Below, piece by piece: positions 34,658 through 42,208 of a stretch of 64,000 nucleotides of DNA (the stretch's first letter is position 1; the number at the start of each line of letters is the position of its first letter). The translations under genes were made by a program, and so were the position numbers. The notes beneath the pieces were generated by a model that made no database searches, had not been told where the DNA came from, and saw only the letters and a list, made by a program, of their open reading frames with translations. Where the stretch lies: NCBI RefSeq assembly GCF_003024195.1, contig NZ_KZ679038.1, positions 124,001 to 188,000 of the forward strand, given 5' to 3'. The DNA is from Streptomyces dioscori (GTDB taxonomy: Bacteria; Actinomycetota; Actinomycetes; Streptomycetales; Streptomycetaceae).

Positions 34658-35146
34658 GTGACGTCCCGTCTGATTCCGACCGTCCGAGGCCCCGTGCGAC
34701 GACTCATTGCCCGCCTCTGGCGGCTCCTGCGCCCTGTTCAGAACCGCATCGTGTGGACCCTCAACGCCAAATTCGTGGTCGGCGTGATCGGTGTCGTGCG
34801 CGACGACGAGGGGCGGGTCCTGTTGCTCCGGCACCGTATGTGGCCGCCGAACCGTCCGTGGGGCCTGCCGAGCGGTTTCGCGCACAAGGGTGAGGACTTG
34901 CGCGACACGGTGATCCGCGAGGTGAAGGAGGAGACCGGTCTCGATGTGGAAGTGGGTCGCCTGGTCATGCTGAACAGCGGCTTCCGCACCCGTATGGAAG
35001 TGGCCTACGAGGCACGTCTCCTCGGTGGTGAACTGCGCCTCGACCCGTTCGAGATCCTCGAAGCCCGCTGGTGCAGCCCCGATGACCTTCCTCAGGGCAT
35101 CCAGCCCGTGTGCCTGCCCCTGGTGCGCGGCGAGACGAGCCCCTGA
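34658..35146 (+). CDS. Nudix hydrolase
   Basis: 162-aa protein; GTG start at 34658. The Nudix box is perfect: GFAHKGEDLRDTVIREVKEE followed by TGL, i.e. G-x5-E-x7-R-E-U-x-E-E-x-G-U, at about residues 70-92. The preceding LPSG and the strand VVGVIGVVRDDEGRVLLLRH complete the fold. It hydrolyses nucleoside-diphosphate-linked substrates with Mg; the exact substrate is not deducible. The first 35 residues are basic and hydrophobic (RRLIARLWRLLRPVQNRIVW) and could associate with the membrane. Confidence 0.9.
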   Translation: MTSRLIPTVRGPVRRLIARLWRLLRPVQNRIVWTLNAKFVVGVIGVVRDDEGRVLLLRHRMWPPNRPWGLPSGFAHKGEDLRDTVIREVKEETGLDVEVGRLVMLNSGFRTRMEVAYEARLLGGELRLDPFEILEARWCSPDDLPQGIQPVCLPLVRGETSP

Positions 35147-35259
35147 GGGTGTCGCGGGGTCGTGGGACGCCGGCACGAACCTCGGTGTGTCGCGCGACCC
35201 CGCTCCGCGAAAGGACACCTGCGGATGCGCGCGCGTACGACCTGCGTGAGCCTGAAGTC

Positions 35260-35439
35260 ATGACAGATCCGCGCGTGCCACCCCAGGAGACACCCCCGGC
35301 CGAGGGCTCGATCGCCGAGGCACACGAGGAACGCGCGGACGGAGGAATGTGGGAACACCCCGGCGTCTGGGTCTGGCTGATCGTCCTCGGCGCCGTGATC
35401 GTCGCGGCCTTCTTCATCGCCCGCATCTTCGCTCTCTGA
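35260..35439 (+). CDS. Small DUF6480-family membrane protein
   Basis: 59-aa protein starting at ATG 35260. It has the family's constant layout: a polar head with TPPAEGSIAEAHEERADGG, then a short Trp-rich linker (WEHPGVWVWL) and one membrane span (LIVLGAVIVAAFFIARIF). Such proteins occur widely in Streptomyces, usually alone, and have no known function. Confidence 0.8.
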   Translation: MTDPRVPPQETPPAEGSIAEAHEERADGGMWEHPGVWVWLIVLGAVIVAAFFIARIFAL

Positions 35440-35516
35440 GCCGATGTCGCAACCTGTGGGCCCGTCGGTGCCGTCCGGGCAGCCGTGAACAGCTCGCGCC
35501 GGTCATGTGCTCCGGC

Positions 35517-36050
35517 CTAGACCCCCAAGGGGGAGGCGGAGCGGACGACAGAGTCGTACGTTCGAGCTCTCACCCATTGGCCCGTCAGGACGTCGGCCGG
35601 TCCGCCGGGCGTCGCGGAGAACAGCGGAGCGCCAGGGCAGGCGGCGTGGCGGCCACGGGCGAGGGTGATGTGCGGCTTCCAGCGCTCGGGGGCGTGGATC
35701 GGATTGAGCCGTCCACCGGCCGGAGCGTCACGCAAGGTGCGCCATACCGCTTCGTGCAGCCGGAGCAAGGCTTCGTCGGGCCGGACGGCCCAGGCCAGGA
35801 CAGGCGTCCGGCCGGCGAACCGCACCGTTCCGTCGAGGCGCAGGGGGACGGGCAGGGCGGCCAGCTCGTACCTGAGCCGCACAAGCACCTCGGGCACGAG
35901 CGTGTCAGCCGTGGCGAGAGTGAGGTGGGGGCGGTTCGTCGGGTGGCGGTGAGCGGCCTGACTGGGCAGACCGGCATCCGACAGGCGGCGCCACACCTCG
36001 CGTACGGTCCGCTCGGTCGTCACGCCGGGCAACAGCTCGACAGTCTGCAC
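35517..36050 (-). CDS. 2'-5' RNA ligase family (LigT/2H phosphoesterase-like) protein
   Basis: 177-aa protein; GTG 36050 (VQTVELLPGVTTERTVREVW) is taken as start because the longer frame upstream has no family resemblance. The two hallmark HxT motifs of 2H phosphoesterases are present: RPHLTLATAD and KPHITLARGR, at about residues 43 and 132. Members cleave or join 2'-5' RNA linkages or cyclic phosphates. It is divergent from the DUF4190 protein, with the palindrome GGCATG-TGATG-CATGCC (36125-36141) between them. Confidence 0.85.
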   Translation of the reverse strand: MQTVELLPGVTTERTVREVWRRLSDAGLPSQAAHRHPTNRPHLTLATADTLVPEVLVRLRYELAALPVPLRLDGTVRFAGRTPVLAWAVRPDEALLRLHEAVWRTLRDAPAGGRLNPIHAPERWKPHITLARGRHAACPGAPLFSATPGGPADVLTGQWVRARTYDSVVRSASPLGV

Positions 36051-36124
36051 ACAGCCAGCGTACGACGGGACAGCCGTCCTCCTCGGCGGACATCGCCTGG
36101 CCCGGGTCGCGCGGCTCGTACGAC

Positions 36125-36141
36125 GGCATGTGATGCATGCC
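36125..36141. promoter_or_regulatory. Palindrome in divergent gap
   Basis: GGCATG and CATGCC flank a 5-nt spacer between the RNA ligase-like and DUF4190 genes. It could be an operator; no regulator is adjacent. Confidence 0.3.
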
Positions 36142-36209
36142 ACGGGGAAGACGGCTGAGCACACCTACGACATGTGCTGCTCACGGTCGACAGAGAGCGA
36201 GGCCCGCGG

Positions 36210-36620
36210 ATGGCTCACTACGGTCAGCCTGCCTACCCCTATCCCGGACATGACGGGAATCCCCAGCCGAGGACCAGCAACGGCCTGGCGATCGCGGCCT
36301 TGGTGCTCGGCATCGCGGCCTGCGTGTTCTTCTGGACAGTCTTCGGGGGCATCGTCCTGGGCCTGGTGGGGCTCGTACTCGGCATCATCGGCGCCCGGCG
36401 CGCCCGTGCCGGACGGGCTCCGCACCGGGGCATGGCCATCGTGGGCGCGGTCCTGAGCGCTCTCGCGGTCGTCGCGTCCTCCGTCATCGTCGCGATCGGT
36501 GTCTCCTTCCTCACCTCGGACTCGTTCAAGGACTACAACGACTGCGTCCAGCACGCGGACAACCAGTCCGAGCGTGACCAGTGCTCCGAGGACTTCGAAC
36601 GCGACGTCAACGACAAGTGA
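36210..36620 (+). CDS. DUF4190 membrane protein with extracytoplasmic tail
   Basis: 136-aa protein from ATG 36210. After a Tyr/Pro/Gly-rich head (GQPAYPYPGHDGNPQ) come two spans of the DUF4190 type (NGLAIAALVLGIAACVFF... and GIVLGLVGLVLGIIGARRAR), a third span (GMAIVGAVLSALAVVASSVIV) and a polar tail with two cysteines (NDCVQHADNQSERDQCSEDF) that may form a disulfide outside the cell. Role unknown. Confidence 0.85.
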   Translation: MAHYGQPAYPYPGHDGNPQPRTSNGLAIAALVLGIAACVFFWTVFGGIVLGLVGLVLGIIGARRARAGRAPHRGMAIVGAVLSALAVVASSVIVAIGVSFLTSDSFKDYNDCVQHADNQSERDQCSEDFERDVNDK

Positions 36621-36776
36621 GGCTGCCGTCACGCCTCGGTGCCTGTCCCCTGCCCGCTGCCGCTCCGCGAACCGGGACCAACGGCCGGACCGCACGGGAG
36701 AGCGGCGCCAGCGGGCTCGTTGGGATGGCCTATGGTTCGAGAAGGGCCGTCTGGTCTGCTGAAGAAGGATGTGCTC

Positions 36777-37628
36777 GTGGCTGGTGCCGGCGTTTCGGAC
36801 CGTTTGGTCGAGTTGTTGTCCGTGCAGGGGGAGGACCTCGGCGCCAACTGGGCGGACAAGGTCACCGGCCGACTCGGCGGACGGGTGAGCCGCGCCGAGG
36901 TCAAGCAGGAGCTCCAGGAGATCTACACGGCGCTGGTGGCCGCGCTCGGCAGCGGGAGCCTCGACGGCCATGGCGACGCGTACGGCGAAGTCCGAGCCCT
37001 GCTGACCGAGTTGTCGCGCAACCGGGCCCGGCAGGGTTTCACCCCGACCGAGACCGCGGTGAGTGTGTTCGCCCTCAAGGAGGTCCTGGAGCCTGCCTTG
37101 TCGGGCGACGGCGGTGACCTGGCGGCGTACCTGAAGTTCGCCGCGCTGCTGGACACGCTGGGCCTGTTCACCATCGAGGTGTACGCGGCCACGCGTGAGG
37201 AGCTGGTGGCGGCGCAGGCCGAGCAGCTGCTGGAGCTGTCGACACCTGTGGTGAAGCTGTGGGACGGGGTGATCGGTGTCCCCCTGGTCGGCACCCTGGA
37301 CTCGGCGCGCACGATGGTCGTGATGGAGAAGATGCTCCAGGCGCTGATCGACACGGGTTCCGAGCACGCCATCATCGACATCACCGGCGTCCCGGCGGTG
37401 GACACCGAGGTGGCCCAGCACCTGCTGAAGACCGTGGTGGCGGCCCGGCTGATGGGCGCGGAATGCACGATCTCCGGGATCCGCCCGCAGATCGCGCAGA
37501 CCGTCGTCGCCCTGGGGATCAACTTCGGTGACATCGCCACCAAGGCCACGCTGGCCGACGCGCTGCGGCACGCGCTGCGCCGCTCGGGCGTCACCCTCTC
37601 GGCCGCGCCGCAGGCGAGTGCCCGATGA
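36777..37628 (+). CDS. rsbR: RsbR-type stressosome scaffold with STAS domain
   Basis: 283-aa protein; GTG 36777 lies 8 nt after GAAGAAGG (GTG 36771 is an alternative). The N-terminal half is a non-haem globin-like/RsbRD helical sensor (VSRAEVKQELQEIYTALVAAL...EVLEPAL). A linker helix (TREELVAAQAEQLLELSTPVVKLWDGV) leads into a STAS domain, with the phosphorylatable region GSEHAIIDITGVPAVDTEVAQHLL. RsbR proteins form the stressosome shell with RsbS. It is first of four genes, each overlapping the next by 4 nt. Confidence 0.9.
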   Translation: MAGAGVSDRLVELLSVQGEDLGANWADKVTGRLGGRVSRAEVKQELQEIYTALVAALGSGSLDGHGDAYGEVRALLTELSRNRARQGFTPTETAVSVFALKEVLEPALSGDGGDLAAYLKFAALLDTLGLFTIEVYAATREELVAAQAEQLLELSTPVVKLWDGVIGVPLVGTLDSARTMVVMEKMLQALIDTGSEHAIIDITGVPAVDTEVAQHLLKTVVAARLMGAECTISGIRPQIAQTVVALGINFGDIATKATLADALRHALRRSGVTLSAAPQASAR

Positions 37629-38041
37629 GTGAGCGCGTCCCGGTCCTGCAGATCGGGCAGGTACTGCTGGTCTCCATCCAGATCGATCTGGACGACCAGT
37701 CGGTGCTGGCGCTGCAGGACGATCTGGCGGCCAAGGTCGTCGAATCCGGTGCGCACGGGGTGGTCATCGACATCACCGCCCTGGACATCGTGGACTCCTT
37801 CGTCGGCCGGATGCTGGCCACGGTCGCCTCGCTCTCACGTCTGCTGGACGCACAGACCGTCGTGGTGGGCATGCGCCCCGCGGTGGCCATCACCCTGGTC
37901 GAGCTGGGTCTCTCGCTGGGCGGCGTGCGGACCGCACTGACCCTGGAGAAGGGCCTGCAGGTGCTGGAGCGGGCACATGTCTCGTCGCTCGGAGCCTCCG
38001 GCCCCGCGGGCGCCATACCGGATACCGCGGCAGGCCGGTGA
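37625..38041 (+). CDS. rsbS: RsbS stressosome STAS protein
   Basis: 138-aa single STAS domain protein. Core: VPVLQIGQVLLVSIQIDLDDQSVLALQDDLAAKVVESGAHG split by the start strand, then VVIDITALDIVDSFVGRMLATVASLS, with the conserved Asp-Ser phosphorylation site (VDSF, about residue 59). In the stressosome RsbS binds and sequesters the kinase RsbT until phosphorylated. Overlaps rsbR (ATGA) and rsbT (GTGA). Confidence 0.92.
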   Translation: MSERVPVLQIGQVLLVSIQIDLDDQSVLALQDDLAAKVVESGAHGVVIDITALDIVDSFVGRMLATVASLSRLLDAQTVVVGMRPAVAITLVELGLSLGGVRTALTLEKGLQVLERAHVSSLGASGPAGAIPDTAAGR

Positions 38042-38451
38042 ACGGCTCCCCTGACGCTCCCCGGCCGCTGGACATCACTGCCAGCGCGGGGGTCGTACAG
38101 GCGCGTCAGCTGGCGCGCGCCCTGGCCCAGGAATGCCGCTTCTCCCTGGTGGAGCAGACGAAGCTGATCACCGCCGCCAGCGAGCTGGCCCGCAACACGC
38201 TGATACACGGCGGTGGGGGCACCATGACGGCCCGTCTGGTGGAGGAACGCGGCCGTCGCGGAGTACGCCTCGTCTTCAGCGACGACGGGCCGGGCATCAC
38301 CGATGTGGAGCTGGCCCTGACCGACGGCTGGACCTCCGGCGGCGGCATGGGCCTGGGACTGTCCGGCTCCCGGCGGCTGGTCGACGACTTCGTCCTGGAC
38401 ACCACTCCGGGGCGGGGAACCGCTGTGACCGTCACCAAGTGGGCGCGATGA
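38038..38451 (+). CDS. rsbT: RsbT switch kinase
   Basis: 137-aa GHKL ATPase/kinase. N box: LITAASELARNTLIHGGGG; G1: FSDDGPGITDVELALTDG; G2: GGMGLGLSGSRRLVDDFVL. This is the standard RsbT set, which phosphorylates RsbS and RsbR and, once released, activates a downstream phosphatase. It overlaps rsbS by GTGA and the next gene by ATGA. Confidence 0.93.
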   Translation: MNGSPDAPRPLDITASAGVVQARQLARALAQECRFSLVEQTKLITAASELARNTLIHGGGGTMTARLVEERGRRGVRLVFSDDGPGITDVELALTDGWTSGGGMGLGLSGSRRLVDDFVLDTTPGRGTAVTVTKWAR

Positions 38452-39725
38452 CCGGCCCGGCCCTCGTACAGCTGGTGGACTGCGAGGACGTGGCCTGGTT
38501 CCGTGACGGGGCGGAGGGCGCCCGTGGTGCCGCCGCCGCTCTGGGCCGGCGCATCGGGCTGGGTGAGCGGCGCACCGCCGAGTTGGTGCTGGCCGTGACG
38601 GAACTGGCCACCAACCTCACCAAGCACGCCGTCGACGGCTCTCTGCTGCTGCGCGTCCTGCGCGACGACACCACGGCCGGGGTGGAGGTGGTGGTCGTGG
38701 ACACGGGTCCGGGAATGGCGGACGTACCGGCCGCGCTGCAGGACGGCATGTCGACACTCGGCACCCTGGGTATCGGCCTGGGTGCGATCGATCGGCTGGC
38801 CGATTCCCTGCACATACACTCCCGGCCCGGTCTGGGCACGGTACAGCTCGCCCGGTTCTGGCCCCGTCCTGTGCCTCCCCGCGTGGCCGGGGAACCTTCC
38901 GTGGGTGGCATCACCCGGCCGATCAGCGGCGAGGAGGTCTGCGGCGATGCCTGGGCCGCGCGCACGGACACCGGGGCCGCGCGTAGAGACATCGGCGTAC
39001 CGGCGCCGCCGACTCCGGCCGACCGGGTCACCGACGCGTATCCGTCAGCCGCCGCGCCCGACTGGGCGGCCCTGACCGGCATGCGGCGGCCTGCCGTCCG
39101 AACCCGGACGGCCGTGGCGCGGAACAGCGACCGGAACACCGCGCCGAACAGCATGCCGAACACCTCCCTGCGTGCGGAGAGAACAGGGCGTCCCGCGCCC
39201 GTGCGTGCCTCTGTCGCCGGTCCGGGCCCCGGCGTGCTGGTGATGTCCTGTGACGGGCTGGGCCACGGTCCGATGGCGGCCGCAGCGGCGCAGGCCGCTG
39301 TCCGTGCGTTCAGGACAGGGACGGCCCGCACCCCGGAACAGGCGATGGAGCAGGTGCACCGGGCGCTGCGCGGCACCCGCGGCGCAGCGGTGGCCATCGC
39401 CCGCCTGGAGCCCGACGGCCGCCTGTTGTTCTGCGGTGTCGGGAACATCACCGCCGCACTGGTCACCCGCACGTCCCGCACCACGCTGCTGTCCCACCCG
39501 GGCATCACGGGACACCAGATGCACCAACTGCGCACCTACGAGCACCACGTGCCCGCCGACGCCGTCCTGGTGATGCACTCCGACGGTCTCAGCGACCGCT
39601 GGAAACACACGGATCTGGCGGATCTGCTTCACCACCCGCCCGCTCTGATCGCCACCGCGCTGATGCGCCAGACCGGAACCCGTAGGGACGACGCCAGCGC
39701 GGTGATCGCCAAGGCACCCCGGTGA
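38448..39725 (+). CDS. RsbX-type phosphatase with N-terminal GHKL domain
   Basis: 425-aa fusion. Residues 1-140 are a second anti-sigma-type ATP-binding domain (LAVTELATNLTKHAVDGSLLL, DTGPGMADV, GTLGIGLGAIDRLAD). Residues about 255-425 are a PP2C/SpoIIE domain of the RsbX kind (VLVMSCDGLGHGPMAAAAAQ, ITAALVTRTSR, VLVMHSDGLSDRW, RRDDASAVIA). A 110-residue Pro/Ala/Arg-rich linker with no clear fold joins them. RsbX resets the stressosome by removing phosphates from RsbS and RsbR. Its frame is open upstream, but ATG 38448 overlaps the rsbT stop (ATGA). Confidence 0.9.
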   Translation: MTGPALVQLVDCEDVAWFRDGAEGARGAAAALGRRIGLGERRTAELVLAVTELATNLTKHAVDGSLLLRVLRDDTTAGVEVVVVDTGPGMADVPAALQDGMSTLGTLGIGLGAIDRLADSLHIHSRPGLGTVQLARFWPRPVPPRVAGEPSVGGITRPISGEEVCGDAWAARTDTGAARRDIGVPAPPTPADRVTDAYPSAAAPDWAALTGMRRPAVRTRTAVARNSDRNTAPNSMPNTSLRAERTGRPAPVRASVAGPGPGVLVMSCDGLGHGPMAAAAAQAAVRAFRTGTARTPEQAMEQVHRALRGTRGAAVAIARLEPDGRLLFCGVGNITAALVTRTSRTTLLSHPGITGHQMHQLRTYEHHVPADAVLVMHSDGLSDRWKHTDLADLLHHPPALIATALMRQTGTRRDDASAVIAKAPR

Positions 39726-39764
39726 ACCACGGGACAGCGGCGGCTAAGGCGGTCACGGGGGCAG

Positions 39765-39954
39765 GCTTTTCGAACTGGCGGGCTGCGATGCCCGTGCCGC
39801 AGCCGACGTCGAGCCCGGGGCCCGCAGCGACGATCCGCGTCACCAAGGCAGCGGGGTGGCCGGGACTGGCCTGGTCGTAGCGCCGCGCGTCCACGCCGAA
39901 CGACTCGGCCGTCCGCCGGACCTCGGTTGCGGCAGGCCGGGCCCGGGGCGGCAT
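39765..39954 (-). pseudogene. N-terminal fragment of a SAM-dependent methyltransferase
   Basis: The start MPPRARPAATEVRRTAESFG, the RRYDQASPGHPAALVTRIVAA helix and motif I (LDVGCGTGIAARQFE) of a class I methyltransferase are present. The sequence then leaves the family abruptly after about 62 residues; the rest of the enzyme is missing. Two residues before motif I also appear lost. 39955-40132 upstream has no other gene. Confidence 0.65.
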
Positions 39955-40132
39955 CGCGATCCTCCCCGAAACAGCGACTGCGGTCTCCGACTATCTCGCC
40001 GACGAGCGTGAACCGGGCCGCATCGCGACCGACGCCGTGCATCGACGACCTGCTTGAGAGGGGCTTGATCCGGGAGAATCCGCCTGTGTCTCCTGGATCG
40101 AACGCCCTCTCGCCCGCCACGAAGCAGTCCGG

Positions 40133-40855
40133 TCAGGAGGAGACGCTCCGGACCGCCTCACGGATGAGGTCCGCGACCTTCTTGGGGTGCGCGAGCATGA
40201 CCAGGTGGGACGAGTCGACCTCGGTCGTGGTCATGCCGGCGCGCTCGTAGCCGAAGCGCTCCACGTCGGGGTTGATGGTGTGGTCCGAGGACGACACGAG
40301 GCCCCAGGACGGCTTGGTCTTCCAGGCCGCGGCCGGGGCCGCTTCGGCGAAGGCGGCGCCGGCCAGCGGACGCTGGGAGACGGCGAGCACCCGGGCCAGG
40401 TCCTGGTCCACGTCGGCGGCGAAGATGGCGGGGAACTTGTCGGTCTCGACGGTGACGTCCGTGCCGGGCTCGTCCGAACCCTCGACCGGGAAGGGCGTGT
40501 AGACCAGCGCCGAGGCGAGGTCGGAGTCGGGGAAGCGACCCTGCAGCTCGCCGAGGCTCTCGCCCTCCTCCAGGACGTAACCGGCCAGGAAGACCAGGGC
40601 CTTCACGTTGTCCTCGACGCCCGCGACGGTGATGACGGCACCGCCGTAGGAGTGCCCCACCAGGACGACGGGGCCGGGGATGGCACGTACGACCGAGGCG
40701 ATGTACGCGGCGTCGCCGGTCAGGCTGCGGTTGGGTACGGCCGGGGCGAGCACCTTCAGGCCGTCGGCCAGCAGCTCGGGTACGACCCGGGCGAAGCTGG
40801 ACGCGTCGGCGAAGGCGCCGTGCACCAGGACGACGGTGGGCGTGGAGTCTGTCAT
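40133..40855 (-). CDS. Alpha/beta hydrolase, salicylate esterase-like
   Basis: 240-aa hydrolase starting at ATG 40855 after aaggaactcc. The oxyanion motif VVLVHGAFADASSF, nucleophile elbow LVGHSYGGAVI (Ser near residue 82) and catalytic His in VDSSHLVMLAHPKKV are intact. The acid is probably the Asp of SSSDHTINPD. The build matches plant-type SABP2/hydroxynitrile lyase-like esterases widespread in Streptomyces. It forms a likely two-gene minus-strand unit with the hydrolase at 40950, 94 bp upstream. Confidence 0.9.
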   Translation of the reverse strand: MTDSTPTVVLVHGAFADASSFARVVPELLADGLKVLAPAVPNRSLTGDAAYIASVVRAIPGPVVLVGHSYGGAVITVAGVEDNVKALVFLAGYVLEEGESLGELQGRFPDSDLASALVYTPFPVEGSDEPGTDVTVETDKFPAIFAADVDQDLARVLAVSQRPLAGAAFAEAAPAAAWKTKPSWGLVSSSDHTINPDVERFGYERAGMTTTEVDSSHLVMLAHPKKVADLIREAVRSVSS

Positions 40856-40949
40856 GGAGTTCCTTGTCGGTTGTGTGCGGTCCGAGACGCCTGTGGCGTG
40901 GGCGGCCGTCGTGCGCGTCCGGTTCGTGCGGGTGACGGCCTCGCCCGGC

Positions 40950-41921
40950 TCAGCCCGCGTACAGGGCCGCGTGCAGCGTGCGTACGGCCAGGGAGATGGC
41001 CGCGTCGGCGGCGTGCGTCTCACGCAGGGCGTTGAGCATCACGAAGTCGTGGATGACACCCTGGAAGCGGACCGCGGTGACCGGGACGCCCGCCTCGCGC
41101 AGCTTGTTGGCGTAGGCCTCGCCCTCGTCGCGCAGGACGTCGGCCTCACCGGTGATGACCAGGGCCGTGGGCAGACCCGTGAGCTGCTCCGTGGTGGCGC
41201 GCAGCGGGGAAGCGGTGATCTGGGCGCGCTCGGCCTCGTCGGTCGTGTACTGGTCCCAGAACCACTGCATGCCGTCACGGCGCAGGAAGTAGCCGGTGGC
41301 GAACTGGTGGTAGGAGTTGGTGTCGAACGCGGCGTCCGTGACCGGGTAGAACAGGACCTGCTGGAGCAGCGGGACGCCGCCGCGCTCCTTCGCCATCAGG
41401 GTGAGGGCGGCGGCCATGTTGCCGCCGACCGAGTCACCGGCCACCGCGATCCGGGTGGCGTCCAGGTCCTTGGTCGCGCCCTGCTCCACGACCCAGCGCG
41501 CCACGGTCCAGTTCTGCTCGATGGCGACGGGGTAGCGCGCCTCGGGCGAGAGGTCGTACTCGGGGAAGACGACCGCGGCGTCGGCGCCGACGGCCAGTTC
41601 GCGCACCAGGCGGTCGTGGGTGTGGGCGTTGCCGAAGACCCAGCCTGCGCCGTGGATGTAGATGATGACCGGCAGGGGGCCCGTGGCGCCGGCGGGCTTC
41701 ACGATGCGTGCCCGGACGGTGCCCGTGGGGCCGCCCGACACCGTGATCCACTCCTCGTCGACCGCCGGCTTGGCGATCTCGCCGGACTGCACCTCGTCGA
41801 CGGCCTTGCGGCCGTCCGCGGGGGCGAGGTCGAAGAGGTAGGGCGGGTTGGCGGTGGCCTCGGCGAAGGCCGCGGCGGCGGGTTCGAGCACGGGCTCGAC
41901 GGGCGTGAAGGCTTCGGACAT
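40950..41921 (-). CDS. Alpha/beta hydrolase, hormone-sensitive lipase family
   Basis: 323-aa esterase from ATG 41921. The HSL-family oxyanion motif is IYIHGAGWVFGN, the nucleophile elbow VAGDSVGGNMAAAL carries the catalytic Ser, the acid lies in ITGEADVLRDEGEAY, and the His in QGVIHDFVMLNAL. All are intact. A close relative is encoded at 46431-47396. The divergent gap to the MFS exporter gene holds a pair of direct repeats spaced as for an AraC regulator. Confidence 0.92.
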   Translation of the reverse strand: MSEAFTPVEPVLEPAAAAFAEATANPPYLFDLAPADGRKAVDEVQSGEIAKPAVDEEWITVSGGPTGTVRARIVKPAGATGPLPVIIYIHGAGWVFGNAHTHDRLVRELAVGADAAVVFPEYDLSPEARYPVAIEQNWTVARWVVEQGATKDLDATRIAVAGDSVGGNMAAALTLMAKERGGVPLLQQVLFYPVTDAAFDTNSYHQFATGYFLRRDGMQWFWDQYTTDEAERAQITASPLRATTEQLTGLPTALVITGEADVLRDEGEAYANKLREAGVPVTAVRFQGVIHDFVMLNALRETHAADAAISLAVRTLHAALYAG

Positions 41922-42082
41922 GCGTATCTCCTGGGACTGGGACTGCGTGGGCACCCCGGTCGGTCCGGTGCCCTTGAGGCCACCGTAGAAGTGCCGTGCG
42001 CCAGGAAGTTGTCCCCGAGTGCACTCCTGTCGTCCCCGGAGTGCGGGTGCGATGGCGGGTGAGATCGCGGCGCGCTGCGGGC

Positions 42083-42117
42083 CCGGTGTCAGTGCGCTGT
42101 GGGGCCGGTGCCAGTGC
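42083..42117. promoter_or_regulatory. Direct repeats spaced 22 bp, AraC-type operator candidate
   Basis: CCGGTGTCAGTGC (42083-42095) and CCGGTGCCAGTGC (42105-42117) match at 12 of 13 bases, with starts 22 bp apart (two helical turns), between the divergent hydrolase and MFS genes. AraC proteins bind such direct repeats, and two AraC genes lie 2-4 kb downstream. Confidence 0.5.
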
Positions 42118-42208
42118 ACGCACGGGACACCCCGCGGCTCGTACCGGTCCTAACGTGGCGGCTCGGCGGGTGACATCCCCGCCCGGACCGGACCCACTCG
42201 GGAGCACC

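Noticed and set aside
33979..34893. 304-codon plus-strand frame across the HTH pseudogene and Nudix gene
   Set aside because: Pro/Arg-rich with no family features; it overlaps the Nudix gene, whose motif is perfect in another frame.
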